Of a stretch of 18,881 bases of DNA, positions 7,469 to 14,503 are shown piece after piece (the first letter of the stretch is position 1; every line of letters begins with the position of its first letter). A model generated the notes under the pieces. The model had not been told where the DNA came from. It ran no database searches and was given only the letters and a program-made list of their open reading frames with translations. Origin of the DNA: Gemmatimonadota bacterium (GTDB taxonomy: Bacteria > Gemmatimonadota > Gemmatimonadetes > Longimicrobiales > Gaopeijiaceae); NCBI GenBank assembly GCA_024638395.1, contig JAHEKK010000011.1, positions 1 to 18,881 on the forward strand, read 5' to 3'. Both the position numbers and the translations under genes were made by a program.

Positions 7469-8614
7469 AGCCAGCGCCGTGGCCAGGTCGTCCCACAGGT
7501 CCTCGACATCTTCCAGCCCCACGGAGATCCGGAGGAGATCCTCGGGGATGCCCGCGGACCCACGTGCCGCCTCTCCCATCGTCCTGTGGGTCAGCGCCGC
7601 GGGGCGTTGGATCAGGGTGTCGACGCTTCCGAGGCTCACCGCCGGCGTGACGACCTCCAGGGCTCCCGCGAAGGCGTCGGCCCGCGCCGGACCGCCCTTC
7701 AGACGGAGGCTCAGGACCGCCCCCGGTCCGGACATCTGGGTGTGGAGCAGGTGGGCGCCCTCGCCCCGGCCGGGATAGCCTATGTCCACCACTTCCCGAT
7801 GGCCCTCCAGGCGGCGCACCAACTCCTGAGCGCTTGCCTGGGCGGCCGCCATTCGTATCGGAAGAGTCTTCAAGCCGCGAGTGAGCAGGTGGGCAGCCAG
7901 AGGGTGGAGAACCCCGCCGGTGGCGATTCGTACTTGCCGTAGGAGCGCCGCGCTCCCTGCGTCCGTGGTGGAAACAACGCCGCCCAGCGCATCCCCGTGG
8001 CCGCCGATGAACTTGGTTGCGCTATGGAGGCTGAATCCCGCTCCCAACCCAAGCGGTTGCTGTAGCGCGGGAGTGGCGAAGGTGGAGTCCACCGCCAGGG
8101 GCGCCGGATGGACGGCGTGGGCCAGGGTTTGAATGTCCCGAAGGCGAAGGGTCGGGTTGGCTGGCGTCTCCAGGAGGACCAGGGCCGTGTCGGGCCGAAC
8201 GGCGGTGGCGGCGTCTTCGGGACGCGACCAGGTGACCTCGACGTCGAGGATGCCGGACTCGAGGAGATGATGCGTGCCACCGTAGAGAGGTGGAATCGCC
8301 ACGATGTGACCACCCCGACTACGGGCAGCCATGAGGAGGCCTGAAATCGCCGCCATTCCCGAGGCGAAGGCCACGGAGTCCACACCCCCCTCGAGAGCGG
8401 TCATGCGCTCCTCGAAGTCACGGACGTTGGCGTTGTACAGGCGGGCGTAGACGGGGTTTGACGCCTCGGCCTCACCCTGGGCCAGGGCCTCGATGCTCTT
8501 CACCGCCTCGGTGAAGTCCGGTGTCCGATAGGTGGTGGACAGGTCAAGGGGCTTCACGTGGCTCGGCTCCGCTGACGGATTGGGGCCGGCTACGAATCGG
8601 GTTCCAGGGCGCAT
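7379..8614 (-). CDS. Cys/Met metabolism PLP-dependent enzyme (cystathionine synthase/lyase-like)
   Basis: A 411-residue PLP enzyme of the gamma-synthase/gamma-lyase group (MetB, MetC, methionine gamma-lyase). The PLP lysine is K201 in LHSATKFIGGHGDALGGV; D176 in AVDSTFATP binds the ring nitrogen, and VAFASGMAAISGL is the phosphate loop. The loop at 110-114 reads LYGGT: methionine gamma-lyase usually has cysteine at the second glycine, so cystathionine gamma-synthase or lyase is favoured. The start ATG follows AGGAGG with a 6-base spacer, so the longer upstream reading (to 8785) is not used. The conserved C-terminus ends near ISVGLEDVEDLWDDLATAL; the following 30 or so residues are basic/glycine-rich and are encoded in the 90 bases antisense to mutY. 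It is divergent from an Lrp-type gene, as in sulfur-amino-acid catabolic loci. Substrate not settled. Confidence 0.9.
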   Translation of the reverse strand: MRPGTRFVAGPNPSAEPSHVKPLDLSTTYRTPDFTEAVKSIEALAQGEAEASNPVYARLYNANVRDFEERMTALEGGVDSVAFASGMAAISGLLMAARSRGGHIVAIPPLYGGTHHLLESGILDVEVTWSRPEDAATAVRPDTALVLLETPANPTLRLRDIQTLAHAVHPAPLAVDSTFATPALQQPLGLGAGFSLHSATKFIGGHGDALGGVVSTTDAGSAALLRQVRIATGGVLHPLAAHLLTRGLKTLPIRMAAAQASAQELVRRLEGHREVVDIGYPGRGEGAHLLHTQMSGPGAVLSLRLKGGPARADAFAGALEVVTPAVSLGSVDTLIQRPAALTHRTMGEAARGSAGIPEDLLRISVGLEDVEDLWDDLATALASTAAEPVQGRGGDPLLRRGQGNLAGAGQG

Positions 8615-8663
8615 GACAATCCTCCTTCGACGGGACACGTCCCTCTTGCCTCCACCTTCGACC

Positions 8664-8688
8664 TGTTGCCAACATTCTTCAACTGAAG
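8664..8688. promoter_or_regulatory. Tandem inverted repeats in the Lrp / PLP-enzyme divergent region
   Basis: Two small palindromes lie next to each other in the 100-base gap between the starts of the PLP-enzyme gene (minus) and the Lrp-like gene (plus): TGTTG-C-CAACA (8664-8674) and CTTCA-AC-TGAAG (8677-8688), with centres 13.5 bases apart. Both are perfect in their arms. TTGCCA at 8666-8671 could be a -35 element for the plus-strand gene, followed by a weak TGCATA at 17 bases. Lrp/AsnC regulators commonly bind short palindromes between divergent genes, so these are candidate operators. Binding is inference. Confidence 0.45.
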
Positions 8689-8714
8689 TGCATATCGTTC
8701 GCACCGAGGGGCGT

Positions 8715-9203
8715 ATGGACACCATGACACCGCAGGATATGCGAATTCTGACCCTCTTGGTGCAGAATGCACGAATCACCAACAAGGCCCTCGCCCAGTC
8801 CGTCGGCCTCTCCCAGTCCGGATGCCTCGACCGGGTTCGCAGGCTGGAGGACCGTGGCGCGATCGCCGGATATCATGCCCACGTCCCTCCTGAAGCGGTG
8901 GGTGTGGGTATCCAGGCGCTCGTGGGGGTGCGGTTGCGGCGCCATACGAGACGAGCCGTCTCACGGTTCCGGAGCTACGTCGTGGAGCTCCCGGAGGTGG
9001 TTTCACTCTTCCATGTCACGGGAGAGTTCGACTTCTATGTGGAGGTGGCGGCGAGGGACATGGACCACCTGCGGGACTTCGGTCTCGACTCCCTGACGAC
9101 TCGTCCCGAGGTGCAGCAGATCCAGACCTCGCTGATGTTCGAGGCGGTCCGCCGCCCCGGCTGGCCCGGAATCCGGCCTGAAACCGACGATGAGCAGTCG
9201 TAG
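8715..9203 (+). CDS. Lrp/AsnC family transcriptional regulator
   Basis: A 162-residue DNA-binding regulator. The N-terminal winged helix-turn-helix is at about residues 8-55 (RITNKALAQSVGLSQSG then CLDRVRRLEDRGAIAGYHA), a typical Lrp pattern. The C-terminal ligand-binding RAM domain (about 66-150) contains LPEVVSLFHVTGEFDFYVEV, which is the expected core. The start is the ATG preceded by GAGGG; a second ATG lies 3 codons further on, and an open reading extending to 8532 is not supported because it would run into the divergent gene. Relatives often respond to amino acids; MdeR of Pseudomonas putida, an Lrp member, activates a divergent methionine gamma-lyase operon, so local control of the PLP-enzyme gene is likely (inference). 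The stop overlaps the next gene by 14 bases. Confidence 0.93.
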   Translation: MDTMTPQDMRILTLLVQNARITNKALAQSVGLSQSGCLDRVRRLEDRGAIAGYHAHVPPEAVGVGIQALVGVRLRRHTRRAVSRFRSYVVELPEVVSLFHVTGEFDFYVEVAARDMDHLRDFGLDSLTTRPEVQQIQTSLMFEAVRRPGWPGIRPETDDEQS

Positions 9204-9999
9204 GGCCTGTGCGGCTGTGCTCGTTGCCGGCCTGGTCGTCGGTTGCCGCACCGGGCAGAACTACGACGACCCCCAGGGTCCCGTCTATGCGGGTCGGATG
9301 GGCGGCCTCCCTGGATGCCCGCCTTTGACGGGCGACTCGATACGTGTCGTCACGTTCAACGTGGAGTTCGCCCTCAGGGTCCGGGGTGCGGCTGACGCTC
9401 TCGCCAACCACCCGGAGCTCCGTTGTGCCGATGTCGTGTTCCTGCAGGAGATGGATGAGGTGGGGACGTTGCGTATCGCCAGCCGGTTGGGTGTCGCATA
9501 CGTGTATTACCCGGCGGTTCACCACTCTCGATACGGTCGGGACTTCGGCAATGCGGTTCTGAGCCGCTGGCCCATCGAGGAGCACGACAAGATCATCCTG
9601 CCCCACGTGTCCTTGCTCACCCGGACTCAGCGGACCGCCACGGCCGCAACCCTCGATCTGGCAGGGTCCCCGCTCCGGGTGTATTCCACGCATCTCGGCT
9701 CGCTTCTCGAGGTGAGCGGGAAGGCGAGAGGTGAACAGTTGGCTGTGATCCTCGCCGACGCGGCCGACTATCCGGCAGCCATCATCGGTGGGGACATGAA
9801 CAGCGGGTCGGTCGGTGAAGGGGCCCTTGCTGCCGGGTTCGACTGGCCGACAGCGGAGGGGCCGGCGACGGTCCAAGGCCGGCGTTGGGACCATGTCCTG
9901 GTGAGGGGTCCACCCGCACGCCTGCGGTCAGGGACCGTCCTCGACCTGCCTGATGTCAGTGATCACCGGCCGGTCTGGCTGGTAATCCAGCGGCGGTGA
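9190..9999 (+). CDS. Endonuclease/exonuclease/phosphatase-fold lipoprotein
   Basis: A 269-residue protein with a short signal peptide ending in a lipobox, LVVGC (C19), so it is predicted to be exported and lipid-anchored. The rest is a compact EEP (exonuclease III/DNase I/sphingomyelinase-like) metal-dependent hydrolase. Expected active-site motifs are all there: TFNVEF with N57, DVVFLQEMDE with E87, YSTHLGS with H168, IIGGDMNS with D202 and N204, and a C-terminal SDHRPVWL with D258 and H259. Such enzymes cleave phosphodiesters in DNA, RNA, phosphoinositides or sphingomyelin; the actual substrate is unknown. An exported location argues against DNA repair. The ATG overlaps the last 14 bases of the Lrp-like gene, suggesting co-transcription with it. 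It converges with the AAA+ gene. Confidence 0.88.
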   Translation: MSSRRACAAVLVAGLVVGCRTGQNYDDPQGPVYAGRMGGLPGCPPLTGDSIRVVTFNVEFALRVRGAADALANHPELRCADVVFLQEMDEVGTLRIASRLGVAYVYYPAVHHSRYGRDFGNAVLSRWPIEEHDKIILPHVSLLTRTQRTATAATLDLAGSPLRVYSTHLGSLLEVSGKARGEQLAVILADAADYPAAIIGGDMNSGSVGEGALAAGFDWPTAEGPATVQGRRWDHVLVRGPPARLRSGTVLDLPDVSDHRPVWLVIQRR

Positions 10000-10004
10000 A
10001 CCGC

Positions 10005-10026
10005 GGGAGCCCTCGCCAGGGTGCCC
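10005..10026. terminator. Hairpin between convergent EEP and AAA+ genes
   Basis: GGGAGCCCT, a CGCC loop and AGGGTGCCC form a 9-bp stem containing one mismatch and one G-U pair. It fills most of the 34-base gap between the stop codons of two convergent genes. There is no U-tract of note (TTGA follows). A bidirectional terminator is plausible but not proven. Confidence 0.4.
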
Positions 10027-10033
10027 TTGAAGC

Positions 10034-11494
10034 TCAGGCTTCGAAGGGGTCGATGGGATACTGCCCCTTGTCGGAGGGAGACTCGTAGGGGGCCCGGCGG
10101 TAGCTGCCCCCCCGGGTCCTGCTGATCCGCTTTTCGGCAACCATCGCTTCCAGGACCAGCTCGCAGGCGGCGGCCTTCAATCCGTCGGAACTGCTCTTCG
10201 GCGCCAGGCCCACCATCTCGATCAACTCCATCAGTCCCGGGACCTGGCCAAATCCCTGAACGCAGGCCGACGCCCCGGAGTCTTCCGACACCTGCATGAT
10301 GCCGCCGGACTCGAAGTACCCCACGATGGGGTCGATCTCAGCCCCCCCCGCCCGGTCCTCGTACGTGGCTCCGGCCGCGGCCGAGATGAGCTCCCGGGCG
10401 ATCCGGTCGGCGCCATGGAGTTCCCCCTCGTACTCCAGCTCCATCTTCCCCGTGATGGCGGGCAGCGCCGCATATACGTCCCCCACGCGGGGGACCACCA
10501 CCGGTTCATCGAGACGAATGGCCCGTTGCTCCGCGCTGGAGACCACCGTCTCCGTCACGGAGATGGGCATACGCTGGCTCACGCCGCTACGCTGATCCAC
10601 CCGCTTCTCCATTCTGGCGAGAAAGGCGATCCTCTCGATCAATTCGGCAAGGAAGTCCGGGATCTCCACCGGCCTCGAATCCCGGTCCGTCCACGCCTCC
10701 TGTTCCGTGATGTCGACGCCGGTCCGGATCTCCTTGGGGTAGTGGGTCTGGATTTCTGCACCGATCCGGTCCTTCAGGGGCGTGATGATCTTTCCGCGGG
10801 CGGTGTAGTCCTCAGGGTTCGCCGTGAAGGCCATCATGAGGTCGAGGCGCAGGCGGACCGGGTATCCCTTGATCTGGATATCCCCCTCCTGGAGGATGTT
10901 GAACAGCCCCACCTGGATCCTCGGGGAGAGATCCGGCAACTCGTTCATTGCGAAGATCCCGCGGTTCGCCCGTGGCAGCATGCCGTAGTGGATGGTCAAC
11001 TCGTCCGAGAGGATGTGGCCGCCCCGCGCCGCCTTGATCGGGTCCAGATCACCGATGATGTCCGCGATGGTGACGTCCGGGGTGGCCAGCTTTTCGAGAT
11101 AGCGCTGCTCCCGGCCCACCCATTCGACCGGCGTTTCGTCGCCGTGCTCTTCGACCTGCAAGCGGCCGTACATGGAAATGGGTGCGAGGGGGTCGTCGTT
11201 GACCTCGCTGCCGCGTATGGCGGGGATCTCGTCGTCCAGGAGCTCGACGAGTTGTCTCAAGATCCGGGACTTGGCCTGACCCCGAAGCCCCAGGAGAATG
11301 AAGTCGTGACGGGCCAGAACCGCGTTGATGAGTTGGGGTGTGACCGTGTCGTCGTAGCCCTTGATGCCATGGAAGAGGGTCGATCCGGCCTCGAGCTTCT
11401 TGATGAGGTTGGCCCGAAGCTCATCCTTGACCCCTCTGGGCCGATAGCCGGATTCCTTGAGTGCTCCGAGGGTTGTGGGGCGGCCTGGGTTCAT
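10034..11494 (-). CDS. MoxR/Mg-chelatase-like AAA+ ATPase
   Basis: A 486-residue cytoplasmic AAA+ ATPase of the helix-2-insert clade (MoxR, BchI/ChlI). Walker A is GLRGQAKS at residues 69-76, with alanine in place of the final glycine as in many MoxR proteins. The Walker B region is RGIFAMNELPDLSPRIQVGL (178-197), where the usual first acidic residue is asparagine but E185 is kept. Sensor 1 is in AFTANPEDYTARG (N226), and an arginine-finger candidate is R243 in PLKDRI. ISVTETVVSSAEQRAIR (about 310-330) belongs to the C-terminal helical lid, followed by a mixed helical C-terminal extension to residue 486. This class works with VWA proteins, and the one at 5081-6370 fits. No clear ribosome binding site before the ATG at 11494. 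Client protein unknown. Confidence 0.88.
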   Translation of the reverse strand: MNPGRPTTLGALKESGYRPRGVKDELRANLIKKLEAGSTLFHGIKGYDDTVTPQLINAVLARHDFILLGLRGQAKSRILRQLVELLDDEIPAIRGSEVNDDPLAPISMYGRLQVEEHGDETPVEWVGREQRYLEKLATPDVTIADIIGDLDPIKAARGGHILSDELTIHYGMLPRANRGIFAMNELPDLSPRIQVGLFNILQEGDIQIKGYPVRLRLDLMMAFTANPEDYTARGKIITPLKDRIGAEIQTHYPKEIRTGVDITEQEAWTDRDSRPVEIPDFLAELIERIAFLARMEKRVDQRSGVSQRMPISVTETVVSSAEQRAIRLDEPVVVPRVGDVYAALPAITGKMELEYEGELHGADRIARELISAAAGATYEDRAGGAEIDPIVGYFESGGIMQVSEDSGASACVQGFGQVPGLMELIEMVGLAPKSSSDGLKAAACELVLEAMVAEKRISRTRGGSYRRAPYESPSDKGQYPIDPFEA

Positions 11495-11661
11495 AGAATG
11501 GGTTCGGCTCTCGTGCTAGGAGTTGGGAAGATGCGGGCCCTCAGAATACCCCGTTGAGTCCGCTGGTTACAGGCCGGGTAGCCGGATGGGCTCCGGGGAG
11601 TGAAGTTTTCTCCGACCCACTGCCGCTTCATGGCCGTGGCCGAATCCCGATTGGAGTCTGC

Positions 11662-13335
11662 ATGTCCACGCCCCTCCCACCGGGTGCGTCCTTTCGCCCT
11701 GGCCAATTCCAGCCCCCCTTACCCCTCGATCGCCTGATCGTTGCCGATCCCCCCGACGCCGAGGCGGTGCCCATGGACGTGTTGTTCGTGGGAGGCGGCC
11801 CGGCCGGCCTGGCCGGCGCCATCGAGCTGGCGCGCCTGGTGCGAGCCGGGAATGAAGCGGGAGACGATCTGGGGGAGATCGAGATCGCTGTCCTGGAGAA
11901 GGCCGCAGGCCTCGGTGAGCACAATCTCTCGGGGGCCGTCATCAATCCCAGACCCTTCCGGGCCCTCTTTCCCGAAATGTCGGACAGCGATTTCCCGTTT
12001 CGTCGGCCCGTCTCCAAGGAGGCCGTCTACTTCCTCCGGGAAAACGGCTCCACGAGGATTCCGACGCCTCCGACGATGCGGAATCACGGCAACTACATCG
12101 CGTCCATATGCGAGGTCGTACGGTGGTTGGGTGAGCAGGCGGAATCCCTGGGAGTCAATGTATTTCCAGGCTTTCCGGTCGACTCCCTGTTGGTCGAGGA
12201 CAAGGCGGTGGTCGGCGTGCGAACCGTGCCCTCGGGATTGAATCGGGAGGGTGAGCCCGCCGGCTCGGACGCCATGCCCGCCATGGACCTGACGGCGAGG
12301 GTAACGGTCCTCTCAGAGGGAACCCGGGGCCCCCTGAGTCAGGCTTATCTGAAATGGCAGGGCGTTTCCGCCCCGAATCCCCAGATCTTCTCCCTGGGGG
12401 TGAAGGAGCTGTGGGAGGTCAAGAAGCCGCTGGACCGGGTGATCCATACCATGGGTTGGCCCCTCGTAGGGGATGGATTCGGCGGGACCTTCGCCTACCC
12501 CATGGACGATGATCTGGTGTCCCTCGGCATCGTGGTGAGTCTGGACTACCAGAACGCCCGGTTGGACGTGCACGCCCTGCTCCAGCGCATCAAGCAACAT
12601 CCGCTGTTCCATGAGATCCTGGCGGGGGGCGAGATGGTCGAGTGGGGTGCCAAGACCATCCCCGAGGGCGGATACCATGCTCTGGCCCAGCGACGGCACG
12701 GCAACGGGCTTTGCATCGTCGGAGACGCCGCGGGCTACGTGGACGTCCCGAGCCTCAAGGGCATCCACTATGCCATGCACTCGGGGATCCTCGCGGCCCG
12801 CTCTGTCTACGAGGCTCTCAGGAAAGACGACGTTACCGAGTCGGGACTCGCATCCTACACCCGGGCGGTGGACGATTCGTTCATCGCAAAGGATCTCCGG
12901 CGCACGAGGAACATGCGTCTCTTCTTCAAGGGGGGATTCATGTCCGGGGGGATCAAGTCGGGGCTGGCGACGATCACGGGCGGCAGGATGCCGGGAGGGA
13001 GGATCCCGTCGGAGACGGATGCGGATGAACCGAAGCGTCTCGGCGATCCGGTGGATGCGACGGGCGATCTGGCCGTTTCAAAGGTCGATGCCGTCTACAA
13101 GAGCGGCAACCAGACGCGGGACGATATTCCCAGCCACCTTCTCGTTGGCGGTGAGGTGCCCGCGGACGTGACAGAGATGTACGTACACCTGTGTCCAGCC
13201 GGTGTCTACGAGCGGGACGGGGACCAACTCCTCGTAAACGCCCCCAACTGCGTGGACTGCAAGGCCACGGACGTGCTGGGCCCCAGATGGATGCCTCGTG
13301 AAGGTGGAAGCGGCCCCCGGTACAGGCGCATGTAG
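11662..13335 (+). CDS. Electron transfer flavoprotein-ubiquinone oxidoreductase
   Basis: A 557-residue FAD and iron-sulfur enzyme that passes electrons from ETF to quinone at the membrane during fatty-acid and amino-acid oxidation. The FAD dinucleotide-binding loop is VLFVGGGPAGLAGAIEL (about 40-56). LGEHNLSGAVINPR, FGGTFAYPMDDDLVSLGIVV and GLCIVGDAAGYVDVPSLKGI are further diagnostic segments. The C-terminal ferredoxin-like part has cysteines C511, C530 and C533. The position of the fourth cysteine of the 4Fe-4S cluster (NCVHCKTC in typical enzymes, as remembered) is threonine here (NCVDCKAT, T536). Length matches the family. The ATG start has GGAG with a 5-base spacer; a reading from 11554 would add 36 unsupported residues. 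ETF subunit genes are not in the window. Confidence 0.93.
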   Translation: MSTPLPPGASFRPGQFQPPLPLDRLIVADPPDAEAVPMDVLFVGGGPAGLAGAIELARLVRAGNEAGDDLGEIEIAVLEKAAGLGEHNLSGAVINPRPFRALFPEMSDSDFPFRRPVSKEAVYFLRENGSTRIPTPPTMRNHGNYIASICEVVRWLGEQAESLGVNVFPGFPVDSLLVEDKAVVGVRTVPSGLNREGEPAGSDAMPAMDLTARVTVLSEGTRGPLSQAYLKWQGVSAPNPQIFSLGVKELWEVKKPLDRVIHTMGWPLVGDGFGGTFAYPMDDDLVSLGIVVSLDYQNARLDVHALLQRIKQHPLFHEILAGGEMVEWGAKTIPEGGYHALAQRRHGNGLCIVGDAAGYVDVPSLKGIHYAMHSGILAARSVYEALRKDDVTESGLASYTRAVDDSFIAKDLRRTRNMRLFFKGGFMSGGIKSGLATITGGRMPGGRIPSETDADEPKRLGDPVDATGDLAVSKVDAVYKSGNQTRDDIPSHLLVGGEVPADVTEMYVHLCPAGVYERDGDQLLVNAPNCVDCKATDVLGPRWMPREGGSGPRYRRM

Positions 13336-13459
13336 GCCGCGGGTGGCTCGGGAGTTCTCGGGTTTGTTCCCCTACGCGGGGGGCGGATTCGGCCTGACTC
13401 CCTGCGGCAGCGGGTGGGCCGAAGATCAGAGGAGGGTCCACCCGAGGGAGGGAGGCACG

Positions 13460-13906
13460 ATGCTCGCGAAAGGAAAAACGGAGAGACCAAGAACGGTGGG
13501 ACAGATTCCCACCATCGGGTCCGTGATGACGCCCCTACCCCGGGCCATCGACGTCAACACGCCTCTTCGAGAAGCCCGCGAGGTGATGCGGCAGCGGGGG
13601 ATTCGACACCTCCCCGTGGAAAACGAAGGTGAATTGGTCGGGCTCCTGTCGGACCGGGATCTGAAGCGGGCGTTGGACCCCTCCAGGGGTCTTCCGGGCG
13701 TCGACGAGCTGTTCGCCGGTGACGTGGCCATATTCGAGCCCTTCACCGTGGAGGAGACCGTCCCCCTCGATGAGGTGCTCCGCCAGATGGTGGAACGCCA
13801 CGTCGGCAGCGTGCTCGTGGAGCGGGAAGGGGACCTTCTCGGGATCTTCACGGCCACGGACGGCTGCCGTATCCTGGCGGGCTACCTGGCGAGCGGGGTG
13901 GTCTAG
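13460..13906 (+). CDS. Two-CBS-domain protein
   Basis: A 148-residue soluble protein made of a tandem pair of CBS domains and little else. CBS1 is at about residues 20-77 (SVMTPLPRAIDVNTPLREA and IRHLPVENEGELVGLLSDRD) and CBS2 is at about 85-143 (VDELFAGDVAIFEPFTVEE and VGSVLVEREGDLLGIFTATD). Such pairs form a Bateman module that binds adenosine nucleotides and acts as an energy or redox sensor, usually on another protein. The ATG start is preceded by GGAGG with a 4-base spacer within a run of GGGAGGGAGG. It follows ETF-QO by 124 bases on the same strand; this gap holds a small CCCC-GGGG inverted repeat without a U-tract. Partner not known. Converges with the NTF2-like gene. Confidence 0.9.
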   Translation: MLAKGKTERPRTVGQIPTIGSVMTPLPRAIDVNTPLREAREVMRQRGIRHLPVENEGELVGLLSDRDLKRALDPSRGLPGVDELFAGDVAIFEPFTVEETVPLDEVLRQMVERHVGSVLVEREGDLLGIFTATDGCRILAGYLASGVV

Positions 13907-13944
13907 GGGCCGGGCGTCGGTTCCGTCGACCCCTCACGCCACCC

Positions 13945-14409
13945 CTATCTGGGTAGCACCTGCCAGATATCCACGACGATTCTCCAGCCGTCGGGCTCTC
14001 TGCGCCATGTGTGGAAATCCCTCAGACGTTGTACGGAGAGCTCGCCGTCCGGGCCGGCGGTGGTCAGGTCCAGTTCGTTCAGGGTATAGGCCATATCCGC
14101 CCCGGGGGAAACCTCTACGACCGGCTCCCCCACGGCGACCAGGCGGAATCCCGGCGTCGACGCCACCCCCTCGGCGAAGGCTCGCATCGCTTCTGGGCCG
14201 GATCCAACGGTGCCGTCGGGCGAGTAGCGAGTTCCGTCCTCCGCGTACAGGCCCACCAGGGTCTCCACGTCGCCCGCGTTGGCCGCTTCTACATACCGCC
14301 GGTCGGATTGGAGAAGCAGGGCCCGCTCGGCGCCGACGTCCACGCTGGGTGTGCAGGCTGCGAGACAGATCCATCCGGCCGGGGCAATCCGGAGGAGTGA
14401 GGTGGCCAT
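13945..14409 (-). CDS. NTF2-like (SnoaL/DUF4440-type) lipoprotein
   Basis: A 154-residue protein with a signal peptide ending in a lipobox (CLAAC, C19) and then a small alpha+beta cone domain. RRYVEAANAGDVETLVGLYAEDGTRYSPDG is the first helix-strand unit of a DUF4440/SnoaL-like fold; the end, DFHTWRREPDGWRIVVDIWQVL, is the typical last strands. Members of this fold include enzymes and binding proteins; no catalytic residues can be assigned. The ATG at 14409 is preceded by GGAAG; an in-frame start at 14469 would give a longer N-terminus without a signal peptide at its end. It is on the same strand as, and 94 bases after, the ADOP permease, so it may be the last gene of the padR operon. Confidence 0.75.
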   Translation of the reverse strand: MATSLLRIAPAGWICLAACTPSVDVGAERALLLQSDRRYVEAANAGDVETLVGLYAEDGTRYSPDGTVGSGPEAMRAFAEGVASTPGFRLVAVGEPVVEVSPGADMAYTLNELDLTTAGPDGELSVQRLRDFHTWRREPDGWRIVVDIWQVLPR

Positions 14410-14503
14410 GTCGACTTCCGGGGAGGCGGGTTGGGTTGTTCCAGCCGCGTCAGCACGATGGTAGGCCATTCGGCCGGTCCGGCCCAGAGTGGCGGCTGCC
14501 AGG

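Noticed and set aside
7379..8614. Assignment of the PLP enzyme as methionine gamma-lyase on the basis of the Lrp neighbour
   Set aside because: The loop has LYGGT rather than the cysteine typical of that enzyme, so only the wider family is claimed.
10415..11557. Long open frame on the plus strand opposite the AAA+ gene
   Set aside because: It is an antisense shadow in GC-rich DNA; the AAA+ frame has all family motifs.
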